From Methanoregulaceae archaeon UBA288 (GTDB lineage: Archaea; Halobacteriota; Methanomicrobia; Methanomicrobiales; Methanospirillaceae), in NCBI GenBank assembly GCA_002495225.1, contig DAEF01000176.1, positions 714 through 16,090 of the forward strand: a stretch of 15,377 nt of DNA. The letters are read 5' to 3'. Both the position numbers and the translations under genes were made by a program. The notes below the pieces were generated by a model. It had not been told where the DNA came from and did not search any database. It saw nothing but the letters and a program-made list of their open reading frames with translations. Of this stretch, positions 7,004-14,192 are shown one piece after another. The number at the start of each line of letters is the position of its first letter. The stretch's first letter is position 1.

Positions 7004-7014
7004 ATAATTTATTT
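7004..7014. promoter_or_regulatory. Shared AT block between marker 2 and rfcL
   Basis: ATAATTTATTT is the only AT-rich block in the 78-base gap. Read on the minus strand it is a TATA box about 44 bases before the marker 2 GTG. Read on the plus strand it lies about 28 bases before the rfcL ATG, the distance expected for a leaderless or nearly leaderless message. It may serve both genes, so their transcription could compete. Confidence 0.5.
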
Positions 7015-7038
7015 GATGTGCCGGCCGATCAGTAAAGC

Positions 7039-8373
7039 ATGGACTGGACCGAGCGGTACCGGCCGCAGCGGGTCGGCGACCTGGTCGGCAACGGCGTCGC
7101 CGTCCGGCAGATGGTCGAGTGGGCCAGGAGCTGGCAGCCCGGCGACCGCCCGCTCCTGCTCTACGGCAAGCCCGGCACGGGCAAGACGTCGGCCGCATAC
7201 GCGCTCGCCCGCGAGATGGACTGGGAGACGGTCGAGCTGAACGCCTCGGACCAGCGGACGCGGGCCGCGATCGAGCGCGTGGCCGGGCAGTCGGCCGTGA
7301 CCGGCAGCCTCTTCGGGACCGGGCGGCGCCTGATTTTGCTCGACGAGGCCGACAGCCTGCACGGGACCGCGGACCGGGGCGGGGCGAAGGCGATGGTGGA
7401 TCTGATCAGGACCGCCCGGCAGCCGGTGATCCTGATCGCGAACGACCTCTACGGCATCGCGGGCGAGATCCGCTCGCGGACCGAGCCCGTCCAGTTCCGG
7501 GCGCTCCAGGCCCGCTCGATCGTGCCGCGCCTCCGCCTGATCTGCCACGAGGAGGGGGTCGCCTGCGACGACGAGACCCTCCGCGTCGTGGCCGAGAGCG
7601 CGAACGGGGACATGCGCGCCGCCGTCACCATGCTCCAGGCCGCGGCCATCGGCGAGTCCGCGATCGACCAGGGTTCGGTCCGGACCTCGCAGAAAGACGA
7701 GCGCTCGTCCATCTTCGAGCTGGTGGGCGCGGTCCTCCGCGGCCGGCCGGACGAGGAGCTGATGGCCCTCGCGTGGGAGGTCGACGACAAGCCCGACGCG
7801 ATCGTCCAGTGGCTCGAGGGGTCGCTCGGGCAGCTGTCGCCCCCGGCGCGGTGCGAGGCCTACCCCGCGCTCGCGGCCGCCGACCTCGCCCTCGCCCGGA
7901 CGTACCGGCGGCAACACTACACGCTCTGGCGGTACGCGACCGCGCTCGCGGTCCTGGGGACGGCCCGCGCGGCGAACGGGGCCGGGGTCCGCTCCCGCCT
8001 CTCCCCCCCGGCCCGCTGGGGCCGGATGGCGCAGGCGCGGCGGCGGAAGGCGACCCGGACGTCGCTGATGCGGAAGCTCGGGGCCTGGATGGGCGTCTCG
8101 CGGGCCGAGCTCCGCGAGTACTACCTGGAGGCGGCTCGGTCGCTCGTCGCTGATGACCCCGAGCCGCTCGCGCGGGCGCTCGACCTCGACGCGGACGAGC
8201 TCGCCCTGTTGACCGGCGACCGCGAGCGCTCGGCCGAGATCGCGACGCGGCTCGGAAAGGAGCGGCGCGAGCTCGAGAGGGCCGAGAAGCCGAAGAAGCG
8301 GCGGGCGAAAGAGAGAGAGGCCCCGGCGCCGCGCCCCGAGGGCGAGGCCCGGTCCCAGTCAACCCTCTTCTGA
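7039..8373 (+). CDS. rfcL: Replication factor C large subunit
   Basis: Large subunit of the archaeal clamp loader, an AAA+ ATPase that with RfcS opens PCNA and loads it at primer ends. The 444-residue protein has RFC box WTERYRP (3-9), Walker A GKPGTGKT (43-50), the NASDQR segment (68-73), Walker B LILLDEAD (98-105), sensor 1 LIANDLYG (132-139) and the sensor 2-like GDMRAAVTMLQ. A charged K/R/E-rich stretch precedes the C-terminal QSTLF, a PCNA-interacting (PIP-like) motif. Length is slightly below the usual 480-500, with a short linker. The ATG has no ribosome site, and AT-rich promoter bases lie only about 28 bases upstream. Its 3' end overlaps that of the convergent UPF0146 gene by 15 bases. 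Confidence 0.96.
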   Translation: MDWTERYRPQRVGDLVGNGVAVRQMVEWARSWQPGDRPLLLYGKPGTGKTSAAYALAREMDWETVELNASDQRTRAAIERVAGQSAVTGSLFGTGRRLILLDEADSLHGTADRGGAKAMVDLIRTARQPVILIANDLYGIAGEIRSRTEPVQFRALQARSIVPRLRLICHEEGVACDDETLRVVAESANGDMRAAVTMLQAAAIGESAIDQGSVRTSQKDERSSIFELVGAVLRGRPDEELMALAWEVDDKPDAIVQWLEGSLGQLSPPARCEAYPALAAADLALARTYRRQHYTLWRYATALAVLGTARAANGAGVRSRLSPPARWGRMAQARRRKATRTSLMRKLGAWMGVSRAELREYYLEAARSLVADDPEPLARALDLDADELALLTGDRERSAEIATRLGKERRELERAEKPKKRRAKEREAPAPRPEGEARSQSTLF

Positions 8374-8778
8374 AGGAGCGCGGTAGTACCGGTGGAGGAC
8401 CACGTTGCCGGCCGCGACCCGCTCGCCGCCGTCGAGGTGGATCTCGTTGCCGAGGTGGTAGACCAGGAGGTCGCAGGCGCAGGCCCGGGCCAGCGCCACC
8501 AGGGGCGGGACCATCTCGACCCCGGGCCGGACCGCGTAGATGACCTCTGCGCCGCGGTAGAGGGCGAGGTCCGGGGCGAAGACGTCGTCGCGCGCGAACG
8601 GGACGGCCCCCGTCTCGCAGGGCCGGACGTCGACGGCCCGGACGCGGCAGCCGGCCGCCCGCGCCGTCTCGGCCGCCGTCGTGTTCCGGCCGATGCCGAC
8701 CTCGACCGCGTCCCGGTAGTGCGCGCCGATGTAGGCCCCGACCGCGCGCTCGATCTGTTTAATGGAGTGGCCCGTCAC
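8359..8778 (-). CDS. UPF0146 family protein
   Basis: A 139-residue archaeal protein of the UPF0146 family, function unknown. It reads HSIKQIERAVGAYI near the N-terminus, then AVEVGIGRNTTAAETARAAG and VRAVDVRP, resembling the glycine-rich loop and acidic second strand of a Rossmann/methyltransferase-like fold, followed by GAEVIYAVRPGVEM and LLVYHLGNEIH. The GTG at 8776-8778 was chosen because family similarity starts there; the open frame continues far upstream through the divergent archaemetzincin gene without homology. Only nine bases separate its start from the archaemetzincin start, and its last 15 bases overlap the rfcL 3' end, so it is packed tightly on both sides. Confidence 0.85.
   Translation of the reverse strand: MTGHSIKQIERAVGAYIGAHYRDAVEVGIGRNTTAAETARAAGCRVRAVDVRPCETGAVPFARDDVFAPDLALYRGAEVIYAVRPGVEMVPPLVALARACACDLLVYHLGNEIHLDGGERVAAGNVVLHRYYRAPSEEG
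8756..8763 (+). promoter_or_regulatory. Candidate TATA for leaderless archaemetzincin mRNA
   Basis: TGTTTAAT is an AT-rich octamer inside the 5' coding part of the divergent UPF0146 gene. Its centre is about 28 bases before the archaemetzincin ATG, which has no ribosome site. That geometry fits a leaderless transcript starting at the ATG. Confidence 0.5.
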
Positions 8779-8787
8779 ACTGATACT

Positions 8788-9318
8788 ATGCGTTTCGCCC
8801 TCTATTGGGATCACCGCTCGCCGCAGGGGCTCCAGCGCCCGGTCCAGCGGCTGATCGAGGGGATCCTCGGCGCGGAGGGCGGCGTCATCGAGCCGAACGG
8901 GCTGCTCCTGACCGGGTTCGACCTGCTCAGGCGGCAGTACAGCGCGCCCTCGCTCCTGACCTGCCTCGAGGCCGCCCGGCGTCGCCGGGGCTGGGAGGAC
9001 CCGGTCCTGCTCGTCGTGCCCGACGACCTCTTTGCGCCGGACGAGGAGTACGTCTTCGGCCTCGCCCGGCCCGAGCGTGGGACGGCCGTGGTCTCGACGG
9101 CACGGCTGCACAACCACTATTACGGCCGTCCCGCGTCCGAGGACGACCTGGTGGACCGGGTCGCGAAGGAGGGGGCGCACGAGGTCGGCCACCTCCTCGG
9201 GCTCGAGCACTGCGCCGAGCGCGAGTGCGTGATGTACGCGCCCCGCTCGCTCGACGAGCTCGACCGCAAGCGAAAGATGCTCTGCCCCGCCTGCGCCGCC
9301 CGGCTCCAGGGCACCTGA
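8788..9318 (+). CDS. amzA: Archaemetzincin (AmzA), zinc metalloprotease
   Basis: A 176-residue zinc-dependent peptidase of the archaemetzincin family. The signature is complete: HEVGHLLGLEHC (131-142) supplies the zinc-binding histidines, catalytic glutamate E132 and third ligand, followed by C147 and the Met of CVM (149), then the second zinc site CPAC (166-169). The N-terminal half, with PDDLFAPDEEYVFGLA (78-93), fits the family. It is cytoplasmic, with no signal peptide; physiological substrates in archaea are unknown. The ATG at 8788 lies nine bases from the divergent UPF0146 start and lacks a Shine-Dalgarno site, suggesting leaderless translation. Confidence 0.96.
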   Translation: MRFALYWDHRSPQGLQRPVQRLIEGILGAEGGVIEPNGLLLTGFDLLRRQYSAPSLLTCLEAARRRRGWEDPVLLVVPDDLFAPDEEYVFGLARPERGTAVVSTARLHNHYYGRPASEDDLVDRVAKEGAHEVGHLLGLEHCAERECVMYAPRSLDELDRKRKMLCPACAARLQGT

Positions 9319-9419
9319 ACCCGGGCCCGCATCCTGCGGCCATCGATCCCGGGGAGCGCGGGTTCGCGGCGACGCGCGCGTCGGGAAAGGATAAGGGCAC
9401 GGGGAACGGATAGTGCGGC

Positions 9420-10052
9420 ATGGCTGCCTCGCAGGGGATGTACCTTGCCTACTTCTTCCAGGCGCTGATCGCGGCAAACGGGGTCTACGCCTTCTTCACG
9501 GGGCGGTACGGCGAGATGTTCACGGCCTTCTTCATGTTCGGCCTGACCGTGGTGCCCTACTGGGCCGCGGAACGGCTCGATATCCGGTTCCCCTGGTTCG
9601 TCTTCTTCCTGATCTCCCTCGCCCTCTGGATCCACACCGCGGGTTACATCCAGGGCTGGTACGTCACGCTCTACCCGTACTATGACAAGCTGGCGCACCT
9701 GGTCTCGGGGATCTCCGTGGCCCTGATCGGCTTCCTCGGCGTGATCTTTCTCGAACGGTACTGGGGCATGCGCCTCACACCGCTCTTCGTGGCCGGTTTC
9801 ACCGTGATCTTCGGCCTGGCCCTCGGCGCTCTCTGGGAGATCTACGAGTTCCTGGTGGACATGGTCTTCGGCGGTTCGCTGAACGGGCCGATGCAGAACG
9901 ACCTCGGTGACACCATGCTCGACATGATCTTCGTGCTGGTCGGCTCGGCGGCGGTGGCGGTGGTGGGGATTGCCTACTTCCACAACCACCACAAGAGCGA
10001 GCTCGCCGACGCGATCACCGGGGAGGCCCGCGATCCGGACTCGGTGCTCTGA
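9420..10052 (+). CDS. Integral membrane protein, DUF2238-like
   Basis: A 210-residue polytopic membrane protein with about six predicted helices by eye (8-26, 33-48, 58-76, 93-110, 120-138, 167-187) and a short hydrophilic tail. Charged signatures DKLAHLVSG (89-97), WEIYEFLVD (139-147) and DTMLDMI (164-170) lie at membrane edges and resemble the DUF2238/YjdF-like family, whose function is unknown; conserved acids and a histidine in such positions could bind a metal or substrate. The ATG at 9420 has no good ribosome site; a GATAAGG element near 9390 would allow a leaderless start, and the ATG at 9438 is an alternative. It precedes another membrane protein gene by 13 bases, so the two are probably an operon. 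Confidence 0.8.
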   Translation: MAASQGMYLAYFFQALIAANGVYAFFTGRYGEMFTAFFMFGLTVVPYWAAERLDIRFPWFVFFLISLALWIHTAGYIQGWYVTLYPYYDKLAHLVSGISVALIGFLGVIFLERYWGMRLTPLFVAGFTVIFGLALGALWEIYEFLVDMVFGGSLNGPMQNDLGDTMLDMIFVLVGSAAVAVVGIAYFHNHHKSELADAITGEARDPDSVL

Positions 10053-10065
10053 AAACCGGGCGTCC

Positions 10066-11142
10066 ATGGACATCTGCCGGATCACGAAAAAGGAGGAGTT
10101 CCTCGCGGCCCTCGCGACCGAGATGCGGGCCGAACAGGCGGCGATCCTGGAAGCGGCGGCGCTCGACCGCCCGGCGCCGGGCCCGGCAGCTGCCGTCCTG
10201 GCGGTTGCCCTGCCGGCCGTCTGCATCGCCGTCCTTCCCCGGGAAGCATATCTATGGGTCGCTGCGGTCCTGCTCTTCGAGCTGGCCTACCCGGTTCTCC
10301 ACGCCCTGCCCGCGCTCCTCTGGCGGCGGCCGGCCGGCGAGCACGCCTACCTCCGGACCCTCCGGGAGCTCGGGCTGCTCGAGCCGGGCCGGAAGCTCGG
10401 GTACCTCGCCGGAAACGCGTTCGTGATCAACGCCCGGGCAGTCGCGCCGGCGTTCGCCTGGTGCTCGTTCGTCAACCTGCTCGTCGCGCTCGCCTGGCTC
10501 GGCGGCGGACCGCCCGCCCGCGGGCTCGGGCTGGTGATCGCGGTCCAGTCCGCCGGGGCGCTGGGCTACTGCCTCGCCATCTGGCGCCTGACCCCCGGCG
10601 TGGGACGCCTCCGGGAGCGGGCGGCTGCCGTCCGCGATCGGCTCGCTGCCCACCGCGCGATCGGCTGGTCGGTGCTCTTCCTGCTGAGCATCCCGGTCGC
10701 GTTCGCGGCCGTTGCGCTCCTCTGGACCCTGGTCCTGCCCGGGCTTCCCCTTCTCCGCGTGCTGGCCGTGGGCGGCGTCACCCCCCTGGTCCAGACGCTC
10801 GAGTTTGCCGCCCTGTTCGGGGGGCTCTACGCGGTCACGCGCACGGTCCACAGCGCGGAGAGCCGCCAACTGGCACAGCAGGTGGCCACAGCCGCCGTCC
10901 GGTTCATCGACACCGGGCTCCTCCCCCGCCTCGGGGGCGGGGGCGCGCCGTCCGTCGTGGACTGCGAGGAGTTCCGTGTCCTCGCGACGGGCCTGCTCGA
11001 GGCGCGGGTCTACCGGGTCGAGCGATCGGCGCCGGGCGGCCGGCTGCCGGTCTACACGGTCTCGCCGGACCTCGCGCTCGTCTCCGACCCCGAGACGCTG
11101 GCGGCGCTCCGCGGCCACCTGGACCTCGAGCCGGGGGCGTGA
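10066..11142 (+). CDS. Hypothetical multi-pass membrane protein
   Basis: I do not recognise a family. The 358-residue product begins with a charged 38-residue segment, then about six hydrophobic helices (40-58, 62-86, 121-146, 153-173, 200-226, 228-257) and an approximately 100-residue soluble C-terminal domain (262-358) that opens HSAESRQLAQQVATAAVRF. The ATG at 10066 lies 13 bases after the DUF2238-like gene, which argues for one transcript and possibly one membrane complex. No enzymatic motif is apparent. Coding character is supported by the alternating hydrophobic pattern and compositional fit. After its stop there is a 321-base gap starting the next control region. Confidence 0.8.
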   Translation: MDICRITKKEEFLAALATEMRAEQAAILEAAALDRPAPGPAAAVLAVALPAVCIAVLPREAYLWVAAVLLFELAYPVLHALPALLWRRPAGEHAYLRTLRELGLLEPGRKLGYLAGNAFVINARAVAPAFAWCSFVNLLVALAWLGGGPPARGLGLVIAVQSAGALGYCLAIWRLTPGVGRLRERAAAVRDRLAAHRAIGWSVLFLLSIPVAFAAVALLWTLVLPGLPLLRVLAVGGVTPLVQTLEFAALFGGLYAVTRTVHSAESRQLAQQVATAAVRFIDTGLLPRLGGGGAPSVVDCEEFRVLATGLLEARVYRVERSAPGGRLPVYTVSPDLALVSDPETLAALRGHLDLEPGA

Positions 11143-11242
11143 CGTGGACGATGGGCTCGCAGGGCGGGAAACGGGGATTCGCAGGTTCCGGAAGGTACCC
11201 ATCTTCGAGCAGGTAATGACCGGGGCCGTTTCAATATCGATG

Positions 11243-11247
11243 TTTTT
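11243..11247 (+). terminator. T5 tract after the membrane-protein pair
   Basis: Five T within a T/A-rich stretch (11239-11260) lie about 100 bases past the second membrane gene. This is a candidate archaeal terminator; some of the same bases could alternatively be a promoter element. Confidence 0.35.
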
Positions 11248-11298
11248 ATTTATGTACATTGTCTGAAATTTGCTCTTCTGCGTGGCGGTAGTGCCATG

Positions 11299-11351
11299 CG
11301 TTTCGTCATCGTACGAAATATCAAGCCGGTGGAGCGCGCATCGTTTCGTCA
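11299..11351 (+). promoter_or_regulatory. Operator-like dyad and direct repeats over a TATA box
   Basis: TTTCGT (11301-11306) and ACGAAA (11313-11318) form an inverted repeat with a six-base centre, overlapping the BRE-like CGAAA of the CGAAATATC promoter element. CGTTTCGTCA recurs 43 bases on (11342-11351), spanning about four helical turns. This looks like a repressor or activator site pair for the secreted-protein gene, but no regulator is identified. Confidence 0.4.
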
Positions 11352-11463
11352 ACCCCTTTCAATTGACATGGAAGAAGCGAATTATCGTTAACAGTTACCA
11401 TGCCACAGGCGTGTCACCACGGCGTCCGGCCCGGCGACGGAGAGGGGTCGATGGAGAATGGCA

Positions 11464-13515
11464 ATGAAACGACAATCGATCCTCCTTGTGCTCGCCGCGC
11501 TGCTGGCGCTCTGCCTCGCGGCGCCGGCGGGGGCAGTCGACCCGACGACGATCCCATACGGGAGCTATTCGGGTCCCGCCAACTGGTTCTCGACGCACTT
11601 TGCCGATCAGTTCGGAGGAGATACGAACGTACCGGTCTGGGACCTCACGCAGGGCGACCTGGTGCTGACGTATACGCTCGACATGAGCAAGATCACGCAG
11701 CCCCACGGTCTGCCGACCAACCCGACCGAGTGGGAGGCGTACGTCGGCCCCACGGCGAAGGACCCGTCGAACTACCCTGACTCCTACACCCCGTACATCG
11801 AGGTGGGGCTCCGCGGCGAGGGCGCGGGCGATTTCAGCCCCGGGCCGTTCGGCGTCTACCAGGGCAGGTGCGGCGGATGGATGGTATCCGAGTGCGACGA
11901 CTGGGTCGGGTACTGGGACGGTGATACGTTCATCGGTGACGGCACCGGGACCCAGGACCTCGACGACAAGCACGGGCTCCAGGCCTCCGGCGGGCGGAGC
12001 GAGCTCGACTACGACGTGCTGAAGGCCACCCCGGGCACCGTCGCTAACATCCCGAGCCCGTACTGGTGGTACCCGAGTCCCAAGGGCGCCTACGGGAGCT
12101 GGAACAACCACGGTCTCTGGTTCGACCGTGACGGCGTCGACCAGTGGCAGGCGACCTCGTGGGGCAACAGCGGCGAGAACGCCGGGCGCATCAACACCGG
12201 CGGCGTCTACACCATCGAGATCACCTACCACGCCATCGACGCAGACGGTGATGGCGACAAGACCGACGACGGGCTCGGCGTGATGTTCGCGAAGATCAAC
12301 GGCGTCCAGCAGGGGTTCTTCACCACCTGGGTCAGCGGTGCACCCCAGGACTACCCTGTCGGACTGAGCTTCAAGGGCGACATGGAGCACATGCAGGTCT
12401 TCGCCGGGTCATGGGCTGGTGACCCCTCGGGATGGGACTACGGCACGGTCGACCTGACCGGGATCAGTGTCACCGGGTACGCCGGCACCTCCGACCCGCT
12501 GGTCGCGGACTTCACGTACAGCCCCACGACGATCTTCACCGGTGACACGGTCCAGTTCACCGATGCCTCCCACGGCGGCATGGACCCGTACACCTACAGC
12601 TGGAGTTTCGGGGACGGGACAACCTCCACCGAGCAGAACCCGGCCCACACCTTCACAGCTGCCGGCACCTACACAGTGAAGCTGACGGCGACCCCGTTCC
12701 GCTGCGTGCCGAAGGAGGTGACCAAGACGGTGACCGTCATCGATGCCGGCTACGTCACCGCGACCAAGTACTACGACGCGAACGCGAACGGCGTCTATGA
12801 CGCCGGAGAGCAGTCCATACCGGGCTGGAAGGTCCAGGCGGTCGACGCCGCCGGCGCCGTCGTGGGCGAGGGGCTCACCGGGTCCGACGGGTCGTACACC
12901 TTCACGCTGCCAACCGGCACGTACACGGTGCGCGAGGTGATGCCATCCGACAAGTGGATGGCGACGACGCCGGCATCCGCGAGCGTCGTGGTGACGAGCG
13001 GCGAAACCGCGAGCGTCTCGTTCGGAAACCTCTGCCTGGGCGGCTGCGCAGGGCTGACCCCCGGGTTCTGGTCCAACAAGAACGGCCAGAAGCTCGTCGG
13101 CGCGGACGACCTCGCCATGCTGCGCGCCCTCAACCTGAAGGACGCGAAGGGACGGGACTTCGACCCCATGGATTACGCGGTCTTCAAGAAGTGGCTGCTC
13201 GGCTCTGCTGCCTCTGACAACATGGCCTACAAGCTCTCGAGCCAGCTGGCCGCGATGGAGCTGAACGTCTACAACGGCATCGTCGACGGCACCACGCTGA
13301 TCCACGCCCCCGGGACGACGAGCGCGAACGCGCTCGGCTTTGCCACCGTGAACGACGTCATGGCCGAGGCAAACGCGGCGCTCGCCGCCGACGGCCTGAC
13401 GCCGGCCGGCGACCCGAACCGGCCCTACCAGGAGGCGCTCAAGGACGCGCTCGACCGCGCGAACAACAACTACAACTTCGTCCAGCCCGTGCCCTGCCCG
13501 TTCACCTACGCGTGA
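11464..13515 (+). CDS. Secreted modular surface protein: PKD, SdrD-like B, LTPGFW domain
   Basis: A 683-residue exported protein. MKRQS, then a hydrophobic stretch and PAGA|VDP (cleavage near 24) form a Sec signal peptide. Residues 25-344 are an unrecognised, aromatic-rich beta domain, with a DxDxDG calcium-like loop at 259-269. Residues 345-427 are a PKD domain (FGDGTTSTEQNPAHTF). Residues 430-523 are an SdrD-like B repeat with the calcium loop DANANGVYDAGE and PTGTYTVREV. Residues 530-683 begin GLTPGFWSNKNG and end CPFTYA, resembling the poorly characterised LTxGYWKNH-type domain of surface proteins. No C-terminal helix or sorting signal is seen. The ATG at 11464 has GGAG seven bases upstream; the ATG two codons earlier is less well placed. 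It probably binds polymers or neighbouring cells, by inference. Confidence 0.9.
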   Translation: MKRQSILLVLAALLALCLAAPAGAVDPTTIPYGSYSGPANWFSTHFADQFGGDTNVPVWDLTQGDLVLTYTLDMSKITQPHGLPTNPTEWEAYVGPTAKDPSNYPDSYTPYIEVGLRGEGAGDFSPGPFGVYQGRCGGWMVSECDDWVGYWDGDTFIGDGTGTQDLDDKHGLQASGGRSELDYDVLKATPGTVANIPSPYWWYPSPKGAYGSWNNHGLWFDRDGVDQWQATSWGNSGENAGRINTGGVYTIEITYHAIDADGDGDKTDDGLGVMFAKINGVQQGFFTTWVSGAPQDYPVGLSFKGDMEHMQVFAGSWAGDPSGWDYGTVDLTGISVTGYAGTSDPLVADFTYSPTTIFTGDTVQFTDASHGGMDPYTYSWSFGDGTTSTEQNPAHTFTAAGTYTVKLTATPFRCVPKEVTKTVTVIDAGYVTATKYYDANANGVYDAGEQSIPGWKVQAVDAAGAVVGEGLTGSDGSYTFTLPTGTYTVREVMPSDKWMATTPASASVVVTSGETASVSFGNLCLGGCAGLTPGFWSNKNGQKLVGADDLAMLRALNLKDAKGRDFDPMDYAVFKKWLLGSAASDNMAYKLSSQLAAMELNVYNGIVDGTTLIHAPGTTSANALGFATVNDVMAEANAALAADGLTPAGDPNRPYQEALKDALDRANNNYNFVQPVPCPFTYA

Positions 13516-13533
13516 GGCGGGCACGGTCCTGAT

Positions 13534-13545
13534 CCCCCTTTTTCC
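13534..13545 (+). terminator. T5 terminator after the secreted-protein gene
   Basis: C5 followed by five T (13539-13543) lies about 20 bases past the stop codon. It is a likely archaeal T-tract terminator between this gene and the convergent thioesterase gene. Confidence 0.5.
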
Positions 13546-13666
13546 GTTCGGCGCCGGGAGCGTGCGGCAGGTGCGCTCACCCGGACGGAGTGGCATCGTC
13601 CCTGGTCGCTCACGAGCGGTGCCGCCTCTCCGTCGGCCCGAACGTCCGCCCGCTTCCTGCCCTGCC

Positions 13667-14059
13667 CTATCCCTTCGGCGTTTTTCGGTAGACCATGCCC
13701 TGGAAGATCGCGATCCTCGTCCCGGCATCGTCCGTGATCGTCACCGTGTAGGTCGCGATCGCCGGGTTGATCGAGAACTCCTCGGCGCGTGCGTAGAGGG
13801 TCCCCTCCCTCGCCGCCGTGACGTAGGAGATGTGGGCATTGATGGCGGCGGCCGGGACGCCGTGCGAGTTGGAGGCAAGGGCGAACGCGGTGTCGGCGAG
13901 GGTGAAGAGCGCCCCGCCGTGGACGGTCCCATGGCTGTTCTTGTGGCGCTCTTCGACCTCCATCCGCACCGTCGCTTTGCCGGGCGAGACCTCCACGAGT
14001 TCGATGCCCGCGTCGCGCGCCCACCTGTCCCTGGCATAGAACGGGTCCGCAGTTGTCAT
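13667..14059 (-). CDS. PaaI-type hotdog thioesterase
   Basis: A 130-residue single hotdog-fold protein that should hydrolyse acyl-CoA thioesters in the cytoplasm. The active-site segment NSHGTVHGGALFTLADTAFA contains the family asparagine (N41), HGG (47-49) on the long helix and the catalytic acid D56; the C-terminal beta strands end RIAIFQGMVYRKTPKG as in PaaI/YdiI relatives. Length is typical. The ATG at 14057-14059 fits the family N-terminus; upstream AT-rich bases on the minus strand (complement of 14074-14087, and 14094-14103) may be its promoter. It is divergent from the esterase gene. The natural acyl-CoA is unknown. Confidence 0.93.
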   Translation of the reverse strand: MTTADPFYARDRWARDAGIELVEVSPGKATVRMEVEERHKNSHGTVHGGALFTLADTAFALASNSHGVPAAAINAHISYVTAAREGTLYARAEEFSINPAIATYTVTITDDAGTRIAIFQGMVYRKTPKG

Positions 14060-14126
14060 GAGGATATCACATCCCTGTTTTTACGGACAGCGTCCAATAA
14101 AGGGTTGCACCGGGGATCGGGTGCTG

Positions 14127-14146
14127 CCCCCCCCACGCCGCGTGGG
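14127..14146 (+). repeat. C8 tract and CCCACG/CGTGGG hairpin in esterase leader
   Basis: A run of eight C (14127-14134) merges into CCCACG (14132-14137), CCG, CGTGGG (14141-14146), a perfect 6-bp hairpin. It lies about 45 bases before the esterase start. Its stem matches the core of the hairpin before the DUF1428 gene (2786-2807). Confidence 0.4.
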
Positions 14147-14192
14147 TTCGCCCGGGGCGGGCGGAGTCGGCGGCAGATCCGGTGAACCGACG

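Larger units (their letters stand above)
11143..11463. other. AT-richer intergenic control region
   Basis: This 321-base gap is markedly less GC-rich than the rest of the window. It holds a T-tract (11243-11247) that could end the membrane-gene transcript, TATA-like elements CGAAATATC (11314-11322) and GCGAATTATC (11378-11387), a dyad TTTCGT-N6-ACGAAA (11301-11318), and the direct repeat CGTTTCGTCA at 11299-11308 and 11342-11351. No coding frame is credible. It most likely controls the secreted protein gene downstream. Confidence 0.5.

Noticed and set aside
8779..9477. Extension of the UPF0146 frame upstream through archaemetzincin
   Set aside because: The extra residues lack homology and lie antisense to a gene with a complete zinc-protease signature.
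11361..11387. TTGACA followed by an AT-rich element, resembling a bacterial -35/-10 promoter
   Set aside because: All genes here are archaeal, and spacing to other elements fits a BRE/TATA better; the TTGACA is taken as coincidence.
11451..11780. Alternative start ATG 11451 with its own frame over the secreted-protein start
   Set aside because: That frame lacks a signal peptide and runs through the real gene in a noncoding pattern.
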